A stretch of DNA of 64,000 bases. It comes from Domibacillus epiphyticus (GTDB taxonomy: Bacteria; Bacillota; Bacilli; Bacillales; Domibacillaceae). A program made the position numbers and the translations under genes. Where the stretch lies: positions 79,625 through 143,624 of the forward strand of contig NZ_MSFI01000020.1 in NCBI RefSeq assembly GCF_001975785.1, written 5' to 3'. The notes beneath the pieces were generated by a model. It saw only the letters and a program-made list of their open reading frames with translations, was not told where the DNA came from and searched no databases. Of the stretch, positions 8,350 through 16,428 are shown one piece after another. Every line of letters starts with the position of its first letter. Within the stretch, counting starts at the first letter, position 1.

Positions 8350-9033
8350 TTAATTTAAGGAAGCTTCTGATTTCCCCGCTTGAGAATGTAGCGATGCGCT
8401 TGCTATTTCTGAACTTCTTTGGATATGTATACACATTTTTTTTGTGGCTTTTTCTGGATCTCTGTCCTTGAGTCCTAAATATATTTGTTCATGATCATTA
8501 ACCAAATCCTCAAAGCTTTCGGGACGATCCTTCAAAATACAGTTACGGATGTAAAGGGTTTTCGCATTTATCACTTCAAATAATTGAATAAGCTGCTTGT
8601 TTTGGGATGCTAGCGAAATAATATCATGGAATTGTTGATTATAATAAATGAGCTCTTTTGTATTCCCCGTCTTTAATGCTTCTTTGGAGTTTTCGATAAT
8701 CAGATTTAATTGGTTTAATTGTTCCTCTGTAATGTTGTTCGCTGCAAGTGTTGCTGCAAGAGACTCAAGGCTTTTTCGGCATTCATATATGTCTAATATA
8801 TCTTGAGCGCCGGGGTTATAGACAAATAAATTACCATCAATTTGAACAAGCAAATCATCTTTTGTCAGCATGCGAAATGCTTCTCGAACAGTTCCTCTGC
8901 TCACTTTCAGTTTTTCTGCCACTTTCGTTTCAATCAAGCGTTCACCAGGATGAAATTCTCCCTCCATTATCATGGATTTGACAATACTGTAAACTTGACT
9001 GTGCAGCGGTTCATTTTTCTTTATTTCATTCAT
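8350..9033 (-). CDS. GntR-family regulator (FCD domain), paralogue 1 of the dicarboxylate island
   Basis: A 227-residue regulator: GntR winged helix (about 8-75, with PGERLIETKVAEKLKVSRGT) and FCD ligand domain (about 85-215), with metal/ligand histidines in QQFHDII, NDHEQIY and CIHIQRS. It is transcribed away from the CoA-transferase operon. By eye it is clearly related along its full length to the second GntR protein at 14333-15016, which has exactly the same length, so the two probably arose by duplication. FCD domains commonly sense small carboxylates. The ligand is expected to be the substrate or an intermediate of the neighbouring pathway. The start ATG has AGGAGG 7 bases upstream. Confidence 0.9.
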   Translation of the reverse strand: MNEIKKNEPLHSQVYSIVKSMIMEGEFHPGERLIETKVAEKLKVSRGTVREAFRMLTKDDLLVQIDGNLFVYNPGAQDILDIYECRKSLESLAATLAANNITEEQLNQLNLIIENSKEALKTGNTKELIYYNQQFHDIISLASQNKQLIQLFEVINAKTLYIRNCILKDRPESFEDLVNDHEQIYLGLKDRDPEKATKKMCIHIQRSSEIASASLHSQAGKSEASLN

Positions 9034-9415
9034 TGAAGTCCTCCTGCAATATACAAAAAAATATAATCATACACTTGTTTTCTTTGTATTTGGATAGTTT
9101 AAATGTGGTTTTACGTCTATGTATTTCGGGGGCAGAAAGGTTCTTTTATGGATCCAGTATACCACTTTTTTGTCTTCTTCATTCTTGTCCAAAAGGGCTT
9201 AAACCTTCATGATCTTCCGTATAAGGTAAGTTTACATGAATTTAAATGCGAGTCCAAGTAATAAAGAAACAAGAAAATGTTTTGTTGTCGACGGTTGACA
9301 GTTAACTGATGAAGTTGTATGATATAAAAAATGAAAGCGATTACTTATTTTAAAATTCTAAAACCAATTAACTTAAAATATGATGTTTATCAATTCGAAA
9401 CAGGAGATGGTTGAA
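9034..9415. promoter_or_regulatory. Divergent intergenic region of the dicarboxylate island
   Basis: 382 bases between the two divergent starts. It holds the strong promoter and palindrome described separately at 9287-9323, an A/T-rich leader down to the CoA-transferase ribosome binding site, and a GTATAC core at 9157-9162. I see no open reading frame with a ribosome binding site and no clear riboswitch. The promoter of the minus-strand regulator could not be placed with confidence; GATTATATT-like DNA about 35 bases upstream of it is the only candidate. Confidence 0.6.
9287..9323 (+). promoter_or_regulatory. Sigma-A promoter with palindromic operator over the -35 box (CoA-transferase operon)
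   Basis: TTGACA (9295-9300), 17-base spacer, TATGAT (9318-9323): a near-consensus promoter. The palindrome GTCGAC-G-GTTGAC (9287-9299) covers the -35 box. Seventeen of the 20 bases from 9287 recur at 14247 in front of the second GntR gene. This is a likely repressor site for one or both GntR proteins. Confidence 0.8.
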
Positions 9416-10615
9416 GTGGGGAAAAAAGCCCTTGAAGGATTACGCGTATTAGAAATGGGACAATTGATTGCAGGTCCTTCTGCTTCCAGGCTGCTGGCGG
9501 AATTTGGTGCAGAGGTGATAAAAGTGGAGTCTCCAGAAACAGGAGATTCGATCCGTACATGGCGAGTGGTTGAGAATGGAACCAGTCTTTGGTGGTATGT
9601 GCAGTCACGAAACAAAAAATCAATCACGATTAACCTAAGGGAGTCGGAAGGACAAGAACTGATCCGTAAGCTTGTAAAAGAAGTGGATATTTTAATTGAA
9701 AACTTCCGTCCAGGAACAATGGAAAAGTGGGGGCTTGGATACGAAGACTTAAAGGCAATTAATCCACGTCTTATTATGATCCGCGTATCGGGTTACGGAC
9801 AAGATGGACCATACCGTGACAAAGCGGGGTTTGGTTCGATTGGAGAGGCAATGGGCGGACTTCGCTATATAACCGGTTATCCAGACCGCCCTCCTACACG
9901 AGTAGGGATTAGTATTGGGGATTCTTTGTCTGCCCTTTATGCTGTTATCGGGGCATTAATGGCAGTGTATCATCGCGATACGAAAGGCACGGGTGAAGGA
10001 CAGGTCATCGATGTGGCACTTTACGAATCTGTCTTTAGCTTGATGGAGAGTACGCTTCCTGAATATGACCGTGCAGGAATGATACGTGAAAGAACGGGAA
10101 GCACATTGCCAGGTATTACGCCTTCTAATACATATTTATGTGCGGATGAAAAGTATGTTGTAATCGGGGCAAATGGAGACGCGATCTTTAAACGCCTCAT
10201 GAATGCGATGGGCCACCCGGAGGCAGCAGAAGATCCTCGTTTTGAAAATAACGCAAAACGGTCCGAGCATGCGGACTACTTAGATGGGCTGATAGAAGAA
10301 TGGACGAAGAGCATGCCTTTTGCAGAAGTGATGAATTACTTAGATGAAGCAAAAGTACCTGCAGGCCCCATTTATTCAATTGAAGATATCGTAAATGATG
10401 CACATTATCAAGCCCGTGAAATGATTCGCGAGGTGGAAGTAGATGGATTGGGAACATTGAAAATGCCTGGAATCGTCCCGAAAATGAGTGAAACACCTGG
10501 TGAAATTGAATGGGCGGGACCTGAGCTGGGTCAGCACACATCGGAGATATTAACAGAAAAAATCGGTCTATCAGAACAACAAATTAAAGCATTGAGGGAG
10601 CACGGGATTATTTAA
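9416..10615 (+). CDS. Class III (CaiB/BaiF, Frc-type) CoA-transferase
   Basis: A 399-residue family III CoA-transferase, which moves CoA between acyl-CoA and a carboxylic acid through an aspartyl-CoA intermediate. The catalytic aspartate is Asp169 in GISIGDSLSAL, the same number as in formyl-CoA transferase. LRVLEMGQLIAGPSASRLLAE and IKVESPETGD are family signatures near the N-terminus. The frame is open from 9380, but AGGAG lies 9 bases before GTG at 9416, which gives the usual family start. It is the first gene of a five-gene operon with a hydratase, a lyase and an isomerase. In Chloroflexus a family III enzyme activates (R)-citramalate with succinyl-CoA, and by context a similar step is the best guess here. 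L-carnitine and formyl/oxalyl roles do not fit the neighbours. Confidence 0.88.
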   Translation: MGKKALEGLRVLEMGQLIAGPSASRLLAEFGAEVIKVESPETGDSIRTWRVVENGTSLWWYVQSRNKKSITINLRESEGQELIRKLVKEVDILIENFRPGTMEKWGLGYEDLKAINPRLIMIRVSGYGQDGPYRDKAGFGSIGEAMGGLRYITGYPDRPPTRVGISIGDSLSALYAVIGALMAVYHRDTKGTGEGQVIDVALYESVFSLMESTLPEYDRAGMIRERTGSTLPGITPSNTYLCADEKYVVIGANGDAIFKRLMNAMGHPEAAEDPRFENNAKRSEHADYLDGLIEEWTKSMPFAEVMNYLDEAKVPAGPIYSIEDIVNDAHYQAREMIREVEVDGLGTLKMPGIVPKMSETPGEIEWAGPELGQHTSEILTEKIGLSEQQIKALREHGII

Positions 10616-10627
10616 ATAGGGGGATAA

Positions 10628-11908
10628 ATGAATATGGGCATGACCATGTCAGAGAAGATTCTCGCAAAAGCCGCCAGACAGTCCGAAGTAAAAGCAGGTG
10701 AAATCGTATGGGTCAAGGCTGATATTGCCATGATGCATGATTTATTGGGGCCATGGTTAATAGATGGCGGGTTTCGCCGTTTAGGCGGGCGATTATTCGA
10801 TAAAGAAAAGGTGGTTGTGGTGTCTGATCACTGTACCCCGCCCGCAACGGTGCAGCAAGCCGATATTTTGAAATTTACTCGCGATTGGGCAAGAAATCAA
10901 GATCTTCCTTATTACTATGAATTCGAAGGTCCCTGTCACCAGGTGATTGTAGAACATGGGCATGTCCGTCCGGGACGTCTAATTCTCGGAACGGACTCTC
11001 ACACGTGCATGGCGGGAGGATTAGGGGCTTTTGCGACTGGAATAGGCTCCACAGAAATGATTGGAGTTCTATTAACTGGTGAGACATGGATGAAAGTGCC
11101 TGAAACGATCAAAGTGGTTTGGGATGGAGAATTGCCGCACGGTGTGTATGCAAAGGACATCGTGCTGAAAACGATTAAAGATATTGGACATGCCGGAGCG
11201 ACTTATCAAACTCTCGAGTTTTCCGGAAGTGCTATAAGAGGTTTGTCAATGGATGAACGGTTAGTTTTATCGAATATGGCAGTTGAAGCGGGCGCGAAAA
11301 CAGGGTTAATTGAACCTGATGAAAAGGTCATTAAGTTTTTACGATCCAAAGGGGTAACGGATGAAATAGATGATTTATTCAGTGACAAGGATGCTGTCTA
11401 CACGCGTACGCTGCATTACAATGCATCTGACTTAGAGCCGCAGGTGGCTTGTCCGCACGAAATCGATAATGTACATCCTGTCAATGCAGTGGAAGGAAAA
11501 ACAGTTGACCAGGTATATTTAGGGTCGTGTACAAATGGGCGCCTAAGTGATTTGAGAATTGCGGCTGACATTCTAAAAGGGAAAAAGATTGCCAATCATA
11601 TTCGTTGTCTCGTTGTGCCGGCTTCACAGCATATTTGGATGGAAGCGAATAAAGAAGGAATTTTAGATATATTGACGGAAGCTGGATGTATCGTCAATAT
11701 GCCTTCGTGCGGCGCATGCGGCGGGTTTACCAGCGGTGTGATCGGTGCCGGAGAAGTGGTTATGTCGTCATCAAATCGCAATTTCAGAGGACGCATGGGA
11801 AGTCCGGACGGGGAAGTCTATTTAGGATCTCCTGCAACAGTAGCTGCAACTGCCATTGAGGGGAAAATTGCCGATCCACGGAAATATCTTCTGCAGGGGG
11901 TCAGGTAA
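10628..11908 (+). CDS. Aconitase-superfamily hydratase, large [4Fe-4S] subunit (LeuC-like)
   Basis: A 426-residue large subunit of the isopropylmalate isomerase/homoaconitase/maleate hydratase group. The cluster ligands are Cys301 (GSCTNGR), Cys361 and Cys364 (PSCGACGG). SDHCTPP and TDSHTCMAGGLGAFATG are active-site signatures. It catalyses reversible addition of water to an unsaturated di- or tricarboxylate. The next gene gives the small subunit, joined without any spacing. No leuA or leuB is present, and the partners are a CoA-transferase and a lyase, so leucine synthesis is unlikely. Hydration of citraconate, mesaconate, maleate or dimethylmaleate fits better. The ATG has AGGGGG 4 bases upstream. 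Confidence 0.88.
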   Translation: MNMGMTMSEKILAKAARQSEVKAGEIVWVKADIAMMHDLLGPWLIDGGFRRLGGRLFDKEKVVVVSDHCTPPATVQQADILKFTRDWARNQDLPYYYEFEGPCHQVIVEHGHVRPGRLILGTDSHTCMAGGLGAFATGIGSTEMIGVLLTGETWMKVPETIKVVWDGELPHGVYAKDIVLKTIKDIGHAGATYQTLEFSGSAIRGLSMDERLVLSNMAVEAGAKTGLIEPDEKVIKFLRSKGVTDEIDDLFSDKDAVYTRTLHYNASDLEPQVACPHEIDNVHPVNAVEGKTVDQVYLGSCTNGRLSDLRIAADILKGKKIANHIRCLVVPASQHIWMEANKEGILDILTEAGCIVNMPSCGACGGFTSGVIGAGEVVMSSSNRNFRGRMGSPDGEVYLGSPATVAATAIEGKIADPRKYLLQGVR

Positions 11909-12406
11909 ATGTCATCAACTATTCGGGGACGTGTATGGAAGTACGGAGACAATATAAACACGGATATCATTTCTCCAGGTCAATATATGAGTCAGCCTGT
12001 GGAGAAACAGGCTGAGCATGCAATGGAAGCAATTGATCCAGACTTTTCAAAGAAAGTGAAGCCTGGGGATATACTGGTCGCTGGTCATAATTTTGGTTCG
12101 GGTTCGAGCCGTGAAACAGCCCAAATGGTGTTAAAGCACCATCAAATTGGAGCGATTGTGGCCGCTTCCTTTGCCCGTATTTTTTATCGGAATTCCATTA
12201 ATGTAGGTCTTCCAGTTGTCGAGATGAAAGACCCTTCTGTCATCCGTGAGGGGGATGAAGTGGAAATTGATTTGTTAGAAGGGAAAATAATTAACCACAC
12301 TCAAGGAACAGAGTATCTAGGTACGAAACTGCCGGAACATTTAATTGAGATGGTGCAGCTCGGCGGCTTGGAACCTTATCTTGCGAAAAAACTGGGAATT
12401 AAATAA
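11909..12406 (+). CDS. Aconitase-superfamily hydratase, small subunit (LeuD-like)
   Basis: A 165-residue swivel-domain subunit. GDNINTDIISPG (13-24) and HNFGSGSSRETA (60-71) are the family motifs, the latter holding the serine and arginine that bind substrate carboxylate. It starts on the base after the stop of the large-subunit gene. The specificity loop after the PG reads YMSQ (26-29). As recalled, isopropylmalate isomerases carry YLVY/M-type and homoaconitases YLRT-type sequences here, so the substrate is probably neither isopropylmalate nor homoaconitate. The short 165-residue form is the archaeal-like type also used by dimethylmalate and maleate hydratases. Confidence 0.87.
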   Translation: MSSTIRGRVWKYGDNINTDIISPGQYMSQPVEKQAEHAMEAIDPDFSKKVKPGDILVAGHNFGSGSSRETAQMVLKHHQIGAIVAASFARIFYRNSINVGLPVVEMKDPSVIREGDEVEIDLLEGKIINHTQGTEYLGTKLPEHLIEMVQLGGLEPYLAKKLGIK

Positions 12407-12428
12407 GTAAGGAAGGAGGATGTGCCTT

Positions 12429-13319
12429 ATGAATTTGCCAAAAAAAGTGGAGATCATCGAAGTTGGACCGAGGGACGGTCTTCAAAATGAAGCGAACTTT
12501 ATACCAACGGAACAAAAAATCGCACTGATTAATGGATTAAACAAAACAGGGATCAAAAGAATGGAAGCAACGTCCTTTGTTCATCCCGTATATGTCCCTC
12601 AAATGAAGGACGCGAAAGAGGTGCTGGAAGGAATTGAGCAAGACCCTTCTATTCAATATATGGCACTGATTCCAAACGAAAAAGGGTATGAACGAGCGAT
12701 TGAGAATGGTGTGCGCGCTTTATCATTAGTCGTGGGTGCAAGTGACAGTTTCAATCTGAAAAATGTAAAAATGACGAGAGAAGAGTCGATCAAAAATTTC
12801 GAAACGGTGATCGCGAAGGCAAAGGATAATGGAGTTTTTATTCGTTATAATATTGCCACTGCTTTCTGGTGCCCGTATGAAGGAAAAGTGGATTCCGGCC
12901 TTGTTTTAGAGATGGTCAAGCGAATCGATGCATCGGAAGTAGATGAAATCGTCATATGCGATACGATCGGCCGTGCGAATCCGCAGCAAGTGTTTGAGCT
13001 GCTGCAATCAATTGCTGCGTTAAAGCCAAAAGCAATCATTACGACACATTTTCATGATACGTATGGCTTAGCACAGGCGAATGTTACAGCGGCTCTTCAA
13101 GCAGGCGTTACTCGGTTTGATACGTCAATTGGCGGACTGGGCGGATGCCCATTTGCTCCAGGAGCAGCAGGAAATGTCGCGACAGAAGATGTGGTCTTCA
13201 TGCTGCACGAAATGGGGATTGATACAGGGATTGACCTTCAATTGCTCCGCTCATGCGTCGAGATGGTCAAACCGTTAACTAACCGTGAATTAACAGGCCA
13301 TTTTCACAAAGTGAAATGA
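12429..13319 (+). CDS. HMG-CoA lyase-family lyase, possibly citramalyl-CoA lyase
   Basis: A 296-residue TIM-barrel lyase of the HMG-CoA lyase family, which performs retro-Claisen cleavage of 3-hydroxy-3-methylacyl-CoA thioesters with a divalent metal. Catalytic features are intact: Arg15 and Asp16 in GPRDGLQNE, metal His207 and His209 in THFHDTYG, and loop Cys240 in GGLGGCPFAPGA. ATG at 12429 has AAGGAGG 10 bases upstream; an earlier ATG at 12420 is too close to it. In leucine breakdown this enzyme sits with acyl-CoA dehydrogenase and carboxylase genes, which are absent here. An HMGL-family enzyme cleaves (R)-citramalyl-CoA to acetyl-CoA and pyruvate in Chloroflexus, next to a family III CoA-transferase, the same pairing as here. 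A plain HMG-CoA lyase remains possible. Confidence 0.88.
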   Translation: MNLPKKVEIIEVGPRDGLQNEANFIPTEQKIALINGLNKTGIKRMEATSFVHPVYVPQMKDAKEVLEGIEQDPSIQYMALIPNEKGYERAIENGVRALSLVVGASDSFNLKNVKMTREESIKNFETVIAKAKDNGVFIRYNIATAFWCPYEGKVDSGLVLEMVKRIDASEVDEIVICDTIGRANPQQVFELLQSIAALKPKAIITTHFHDTYGLAQANVTAALQAGVTRFDTSIGGLGGCPFAPGAAGNVATEDVVFMLHEMGIDTGIDLQLLRSCVEMVKPLTNRELTGHFHKVK

Positions 13320-13351
13320 CAATAAAACAAACATTACAGGAGGAACAACAA

Positions 13352-14107
13352 ATGACTCAAAATTATCGAGTAGGATTAATCGTACCAAGTTCAAATACAA
13401 CGATGGAGACAGAAATTCCGGCGATGCTTCATTCCAGAATTCAGATCAATCCGGAAGAAACATTCACCTTCCATTCAGCACGTATGCGCATGATGCACGT
13501 AAATGCGGAAGAATTGAAAAAAATGGACGTAGATAGTGATCGATGTGCAGTTGAACTTTCAGACGCCCGCTGCGATGTGTTAGCGTATGCATGCCTTGTG
13601 GCCATCATGTGCCAAGGACCGGGATATCATGAAATTTCTGAAGAACGTTTAGGAAAGGCAACAGAGGCAAATGGCGGTGCAGCACCAATTGTCAGCAGTG
13701 CAGGAGCATTAATTGAAGGCCTTGAAGCAATTGGCGCTAAAAAGGTTTCCATTATCACGCCATATATGAAACCATTGACAAAAACGGTTATAGAATACTT
13801 AAATGCGGCCGGTATTGAAGTAATTGACTCTATCAGCCTTGAAGTTGCAGACAACTTGGAAGTCGGCCGTTTAAACCCTCTTAATCTCATTGAGCATGCA
13901 GACAAGCTGAATATCGAAGGAGCAGATGCAGTTGTCTTATCAGCATGCGTTCAAATGCCTTCTTTGCCAGCAATTCAAGCGGTGCAAGATCGTCTTGGCA
14001 TTCCAGTTTTATCCGCTGGCGTTGCAACTGTATATAAAATTCTTAAGCAATTGAACCTTAAAACAGAGGTTCCAAATGCGGGCCATTTGTTATCAGGAAA
14101 ATTCTAA
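13352..14107 (+). CDS. Maleate isomerase-like protein (Asp/Glu racemase superfamily)
   Basis: A 251-residue protein of the maleate cis-trans isomerase/arylmalonate decarboxylase branch. The two reactive cysteines are visible: Cys81 in LAYACLVAIM and Cys199 in VVLSACVQMP. VPSSNTTMETE (11-21) is the typical N-terminal carboxylate-binding motif. In maleate isomerase one cysteine adds to the double bond and allows rotation to fumarate. With a hydratase next door, interconversion of citraconate and mesaconate or of maleate and fumarate is a fair guess. The open frame begins at 13316, but AGGAGGAACAACAA precedes the ATG at 13352, so that start is used. It is the last gene of the operon, ending at a terminator. 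Confidence 0.85.
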   Translation: MTQNYRVGLIVPSSNTTMETEIPAMLHSRIQINPEETFTFHSARMRMMHVNAEELKKMDVDSDRCAVELSDARCDVLAYACLVAIMCQGPGYHEISEERLGKATEANGGAAPIVSSAGALIEGLEAIGAKKVSIITPYMKPLTKTVIEYLNAAGIEVIDSISLEVADNLEVGRLNPLNLIEHADKLNIEGADAVVLSACVQMPSLPAIQAVQDRLGIPVLSAGVATVYKILKQLNLKTEVPNAGHLLSGKF

Positions 14108-14138
14108 AAAACAGCAATGCGCACAGATATAAAAATAG

Positions 14139-14167
14139 AGGATGGCGTAAACATCGCCATCCTTTTT
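14139..14167 (+). terminator. Terminator of the CoA-transferase-isomerase operon
   Basis: Perfect 9-bp stem AGGATGGCG/CGCCATCCT with a 7-base loop and a T run. Confidence 0.92.
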
Positions 14168-14246
14168 CGTTGGAAAACTAATTCGAAAGCTTATGAGTTG
14201 AAGAGATTCCTCTTTCTGTTTGTTAGTTAAATAGAAAAACATTTTC

Positions 14247-14284
14247 GTCAACTGTTGACAGTAAACACAAAATGATTATATATT
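14247..14284 (+). promoter_or_regulatory. Promoter with palindromic operator in front of the second GntR gene
   Basis: GTCAAC-T-GTTGAC (14247-14259) is a perfect palindrome overlapping the -35 box TTGACA (14255-14260). An 18-base spacer leads to TATATT (14279-14284). It matches the operator at 9287 in 17 of 20 bases, pointing to shared control of the catabolic and transport operons. Confidence 0.78.
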
Positions 14285-14332
14285 AGCAATAGATAGAATA
14301 TTTTAAAAATCCAGAATAAAGAAGGGGGTATA

Positions 14333-15016
14333 ATGTTGCAGGTTATACGTCTGGAGCCGCTTCATGAACAAGTCTATCAAAGCTTCCTCACTTCACTTTT
14401 AGAAGGGCAATATCAGCCAGGGGAACGTTTAATAGAAACAAAAATGGCGGAAACATTTGGAGTAAGCAGGGGAACAATTCGAGAAGCGATTCGAATGTTA
14501 ATAAAAGACGGACTTTTAATTCAAAATGAAAGCGTTATCCATATTTTTAAACCGACATTGCAAGATGTGATCGACCTTTACCAATGTCGTGAGAGGCTGG
14601 AATCACTCGCTGCAAAATTTGCCGCAAAAAATATGAACCAGTCTCTTGAAACACAAATCAAAGAAGTTTTAACGGAGTCAAAGAAAGCGCTTTTAGATAA
14701 AAACCCTTCTACGGTAGTAGAGTTAAACACACAATTTCACGAACTCATCATTAACGCGTCCCAAAATAACCAGCTGATCGGCCTTTTAGAGACAATTAGA
14801 ACGAAAAGTCTGTATATGAGAAATAATATTCTTCGAGATTATTATATTTCTTCCAATCGCAAGAGTTATATTGATGAACACGAAAGAATCTTTAACGCAA
14901 TTGTAGAAGAAGATCCGTATAAAGCAGAAAAAGAAATGAGCAATCATATTAAAAATGATTTACATGCTTTTTATAAATTATTTGAAAAACAGACAAAAGA
15001 AAAATTGAATGTTTAA
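14333..15016 (+). CDS. GntR-family regulator (FCD domain), paralogue 2 of the dicarboxylate island
   Basis: A 227-residue GntR/FCD regulator, clearly paralogous to the protein at 8350-9033. Shared stretches include PGERLIETK, VSRGT and QCRERLESLAAK/ECRKSLESLAAT. The winged helix spans about 6-72 and the FCD domain about 82-212, with ligand-site histidines in TQFHELI, DEHERIF and SNHIKND. It lies 26 bases before the MatC-type carrier gene and is probably cotranscribed with it from the operator-bearing promoter, so it likely controls its own operon and the enzyme operon. AAGGGGG precedes the ATG by 4 bases. Confidence 0.9.
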   Translation: MLQVIRLEPLHEQVYQSFLTSLLEGQYQPGERLIETKMAETFGVSRGTIREAIRMLIKDGLLIQNESVIHIFKPTLQDVIDLYQCRERLESLAAKFAAKNMNQSLETQIKEVLTESKKALLDKNPSTVVELNTQFHELIINASQNNQLIGLLETIRTKSLYMRNNILRDYYISSNRKSYIDEHERIFNAIVEEDPYKAEKEMSNHIKNDLHAFYKLFEKQTKEKLNV

Positions 15017-15042
15017 GCAACATCCATTTAGGAGGGAATTAT

Positions 15043-16329
15043 ATGGGTTTGGAACTTATTACGATTATTGTACTTTTAGCCATGTTTATCGTCGGCTCAA
15101 TCATTTCGGTCAACATGGGTATTTTGGGGATCGTTGCCGCTTTTGTTATCGGTACCTATGTCAGCGGACTAAGTGTAGAGGACATTTATGCTGCTTTTCC
15201 AATAGATATGTTTATTCTTCTTGCGGGAGTAACTTACTTGTTTGCCATTGCGTTAAACAATGGAACTCTTGACTTGATTATTTCCGGAGGTCTCCGGCTG
15301 GTTCGAGGAAATGTTGGATTGCTTCCGTGGGTAATGTTTGCACTTAGTGCCTTGCTCGCTGCTGTTGGAGCCTCTTCCGTTGCAATTGGTCCAATCCTTT
15401 TTCCGATCGCGTTGCGACTGGCATTTCAACACAACATTAACCCGATCTTAATGGGTACTTTGATTTCTACGGGAATGTACGCGGGAGCATTTTCCCCGCT
15501 AAATATCTTTGGATTAGTTGTAAACGGTATCATGGAATCCGAAGCCATTTCTCATTCACCAGTTATGCTATTTATCAACACGTTTATATTTTATGTATTA
15601 ATTTCAGCTGTTGTATTCTTTGCATTCGGCGGACTCCGCTTGCTAAAGAACAGTACAAACGCTCAAATGGCTGCTGCAGCTACAGTTGATGGCAGTGCTG
15701 TCAGTGTAAAAGAACCAGAAGAAAACGGAGTGTTATGGTATCAAATTGCGACACTTTTTGGTATTGGATTTCTTATCACAATGGCTCTTGTATTCGAAAT
15801 GAACATGGGCTTTGGCGCGTTTATGGTTGGGCTGGTGCTCGCATTGATGGCTCCTAAAAAACAAGGCGAGATCATCAAGCAAATGCCTTGGCCAGTTATG
15901 ATTATGGTGACAGGCATCATGACATATGTGGGTGTTATGGAACAAGTAGGTACGATGGATTACATGACGGAACTCATTGCGAGCGTTGGAAATCCTGTAC
16001 TCGCGTCGTTAATGGCATCATATGTAGGAGGGGTTATTTCGGCCTTTGCTTCTACAACTGGTTTCCTGGCTGCTGTTATTCCGCTTTCCGCTCCAATCTT
16101 ACAGGATCCGAGCATGTCATCCATCGGAGTCGTTTCAGCGCTCGCGGTTGCGGCCAGTGTCGTTGATATCAGTCCATTTTCGACAAATGGAGCACTTATC
16201 CTTGCGAATGTTCAAGGTGTCAACGAGCGGCTCTTTTTCAGAAAACTCTTGATTATTGCCGGCCTTTTTATCGCTCTTGGACCGGGTCTTGCCTGGCTGC
16301 TATTTGTACTAATCGGTACACCTTGGTAA
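15043..16329 (+). CDS. MatC-type dicarboxylate carrier
   Basis: A 428-residue polytopic membrane protein with about 11 or 12 hydrophobic segments. The N-terminal half (LITIIVLLAMFIVGSIISVN, then PIDMFILLAGVTYLFAIA) resembles the dicarboxylate carrier MatC N-terminal family, linked to malonate or C4-dicarboxylate uptake in rhizobia. A hydrophilic loop near residues 206-232 separates the halves, and the second half has GSVGNPVLAS-like and SPFSTNGALILAN segments typical of the ion-transporter superfamily. The ATG has GGAGG 8 bases upstream. It most likely imports the dicarboxylate broken down by the enzymes at 9416-14107. The cargo is inferred only from context. Confidence 0.82.
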   Translation: MGLELITIIVLLAMFIVGSIISVNMGILGIVAAFVIGTYVSGLSVEDIYAAFPIDMFILLAGVTYLFAIALNNGTLDLIISGGLRLVRGNVGLLPWVMFALSALLAAVGASSVAIGPILFPIALRLAFQHNINPILMGTLISTGMYAGAFSPLNIFGLVVNGIMESEAISHSPVMLFINTFIFYVLISAVVFFAFGGLRLLKNSTNAQMAAAATVDGSAVSVKEPEENGVLWYQIATLFGIGFLITMALVFEMNMGFGAFMVGLVLALMAPKKQGEIIKQMPWPVMIMVTGIMTYVGVMEQVGTMDYMTELIASVGNPVLASLMASYVGGVISAFASTTGFLAAVIPLSAPILQDPSMSSIGVVSALAVAASVVDISPFSTNGALILANVQGVNERLFFRKLLIIAGLFIALGPGLAWLLFVLIGTPW

Positions 16330-16338
16330 AAAATGATA

Positions 16339-16376
16339 AGAAAAACTGCTTTGTTTCAAAAAGCAGTTTTTCTTTC
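16339..16376 (+). terminator. Terminator after the MatC-type carrier gene
   Basis: Fourteen-bp stem AGAAAAACTGCTTT/AAAGCAGTTTTTCT with a 7-base loop, then T-rich DNA. Confidence 0.9.
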
Positions 16377-16428
16377 TTTAATATCATTTCTTTTTTTAAC
16401 ATTATTCATAGGACGGGAGTGATCTTTA

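Noticed and set aside
9154..9164. CCAGTATACCA as a second GntR operator upstream of the regulator at 8350-9033
   Set aside because: Only the six-base GTATAC core is palindromic; the flanks do not pair, and it differs from the shared motif at 9287 and 14247.
10628..12406. Leucine biosynthesis leuC-leuD
   Set aside because: No leuA or leuB is nearby, the partners are a CoA-transferase and lyase, and the small-subunit loop (YMSQ) is unlike isopropylmalate isomerase.
15009..15272. 87-residue frame overlapping the start of the MatC-type carrier
   Set aside because: It is a shadow of the carrier gene in another frame, with Cys/Tyr/Arg-rich composition.
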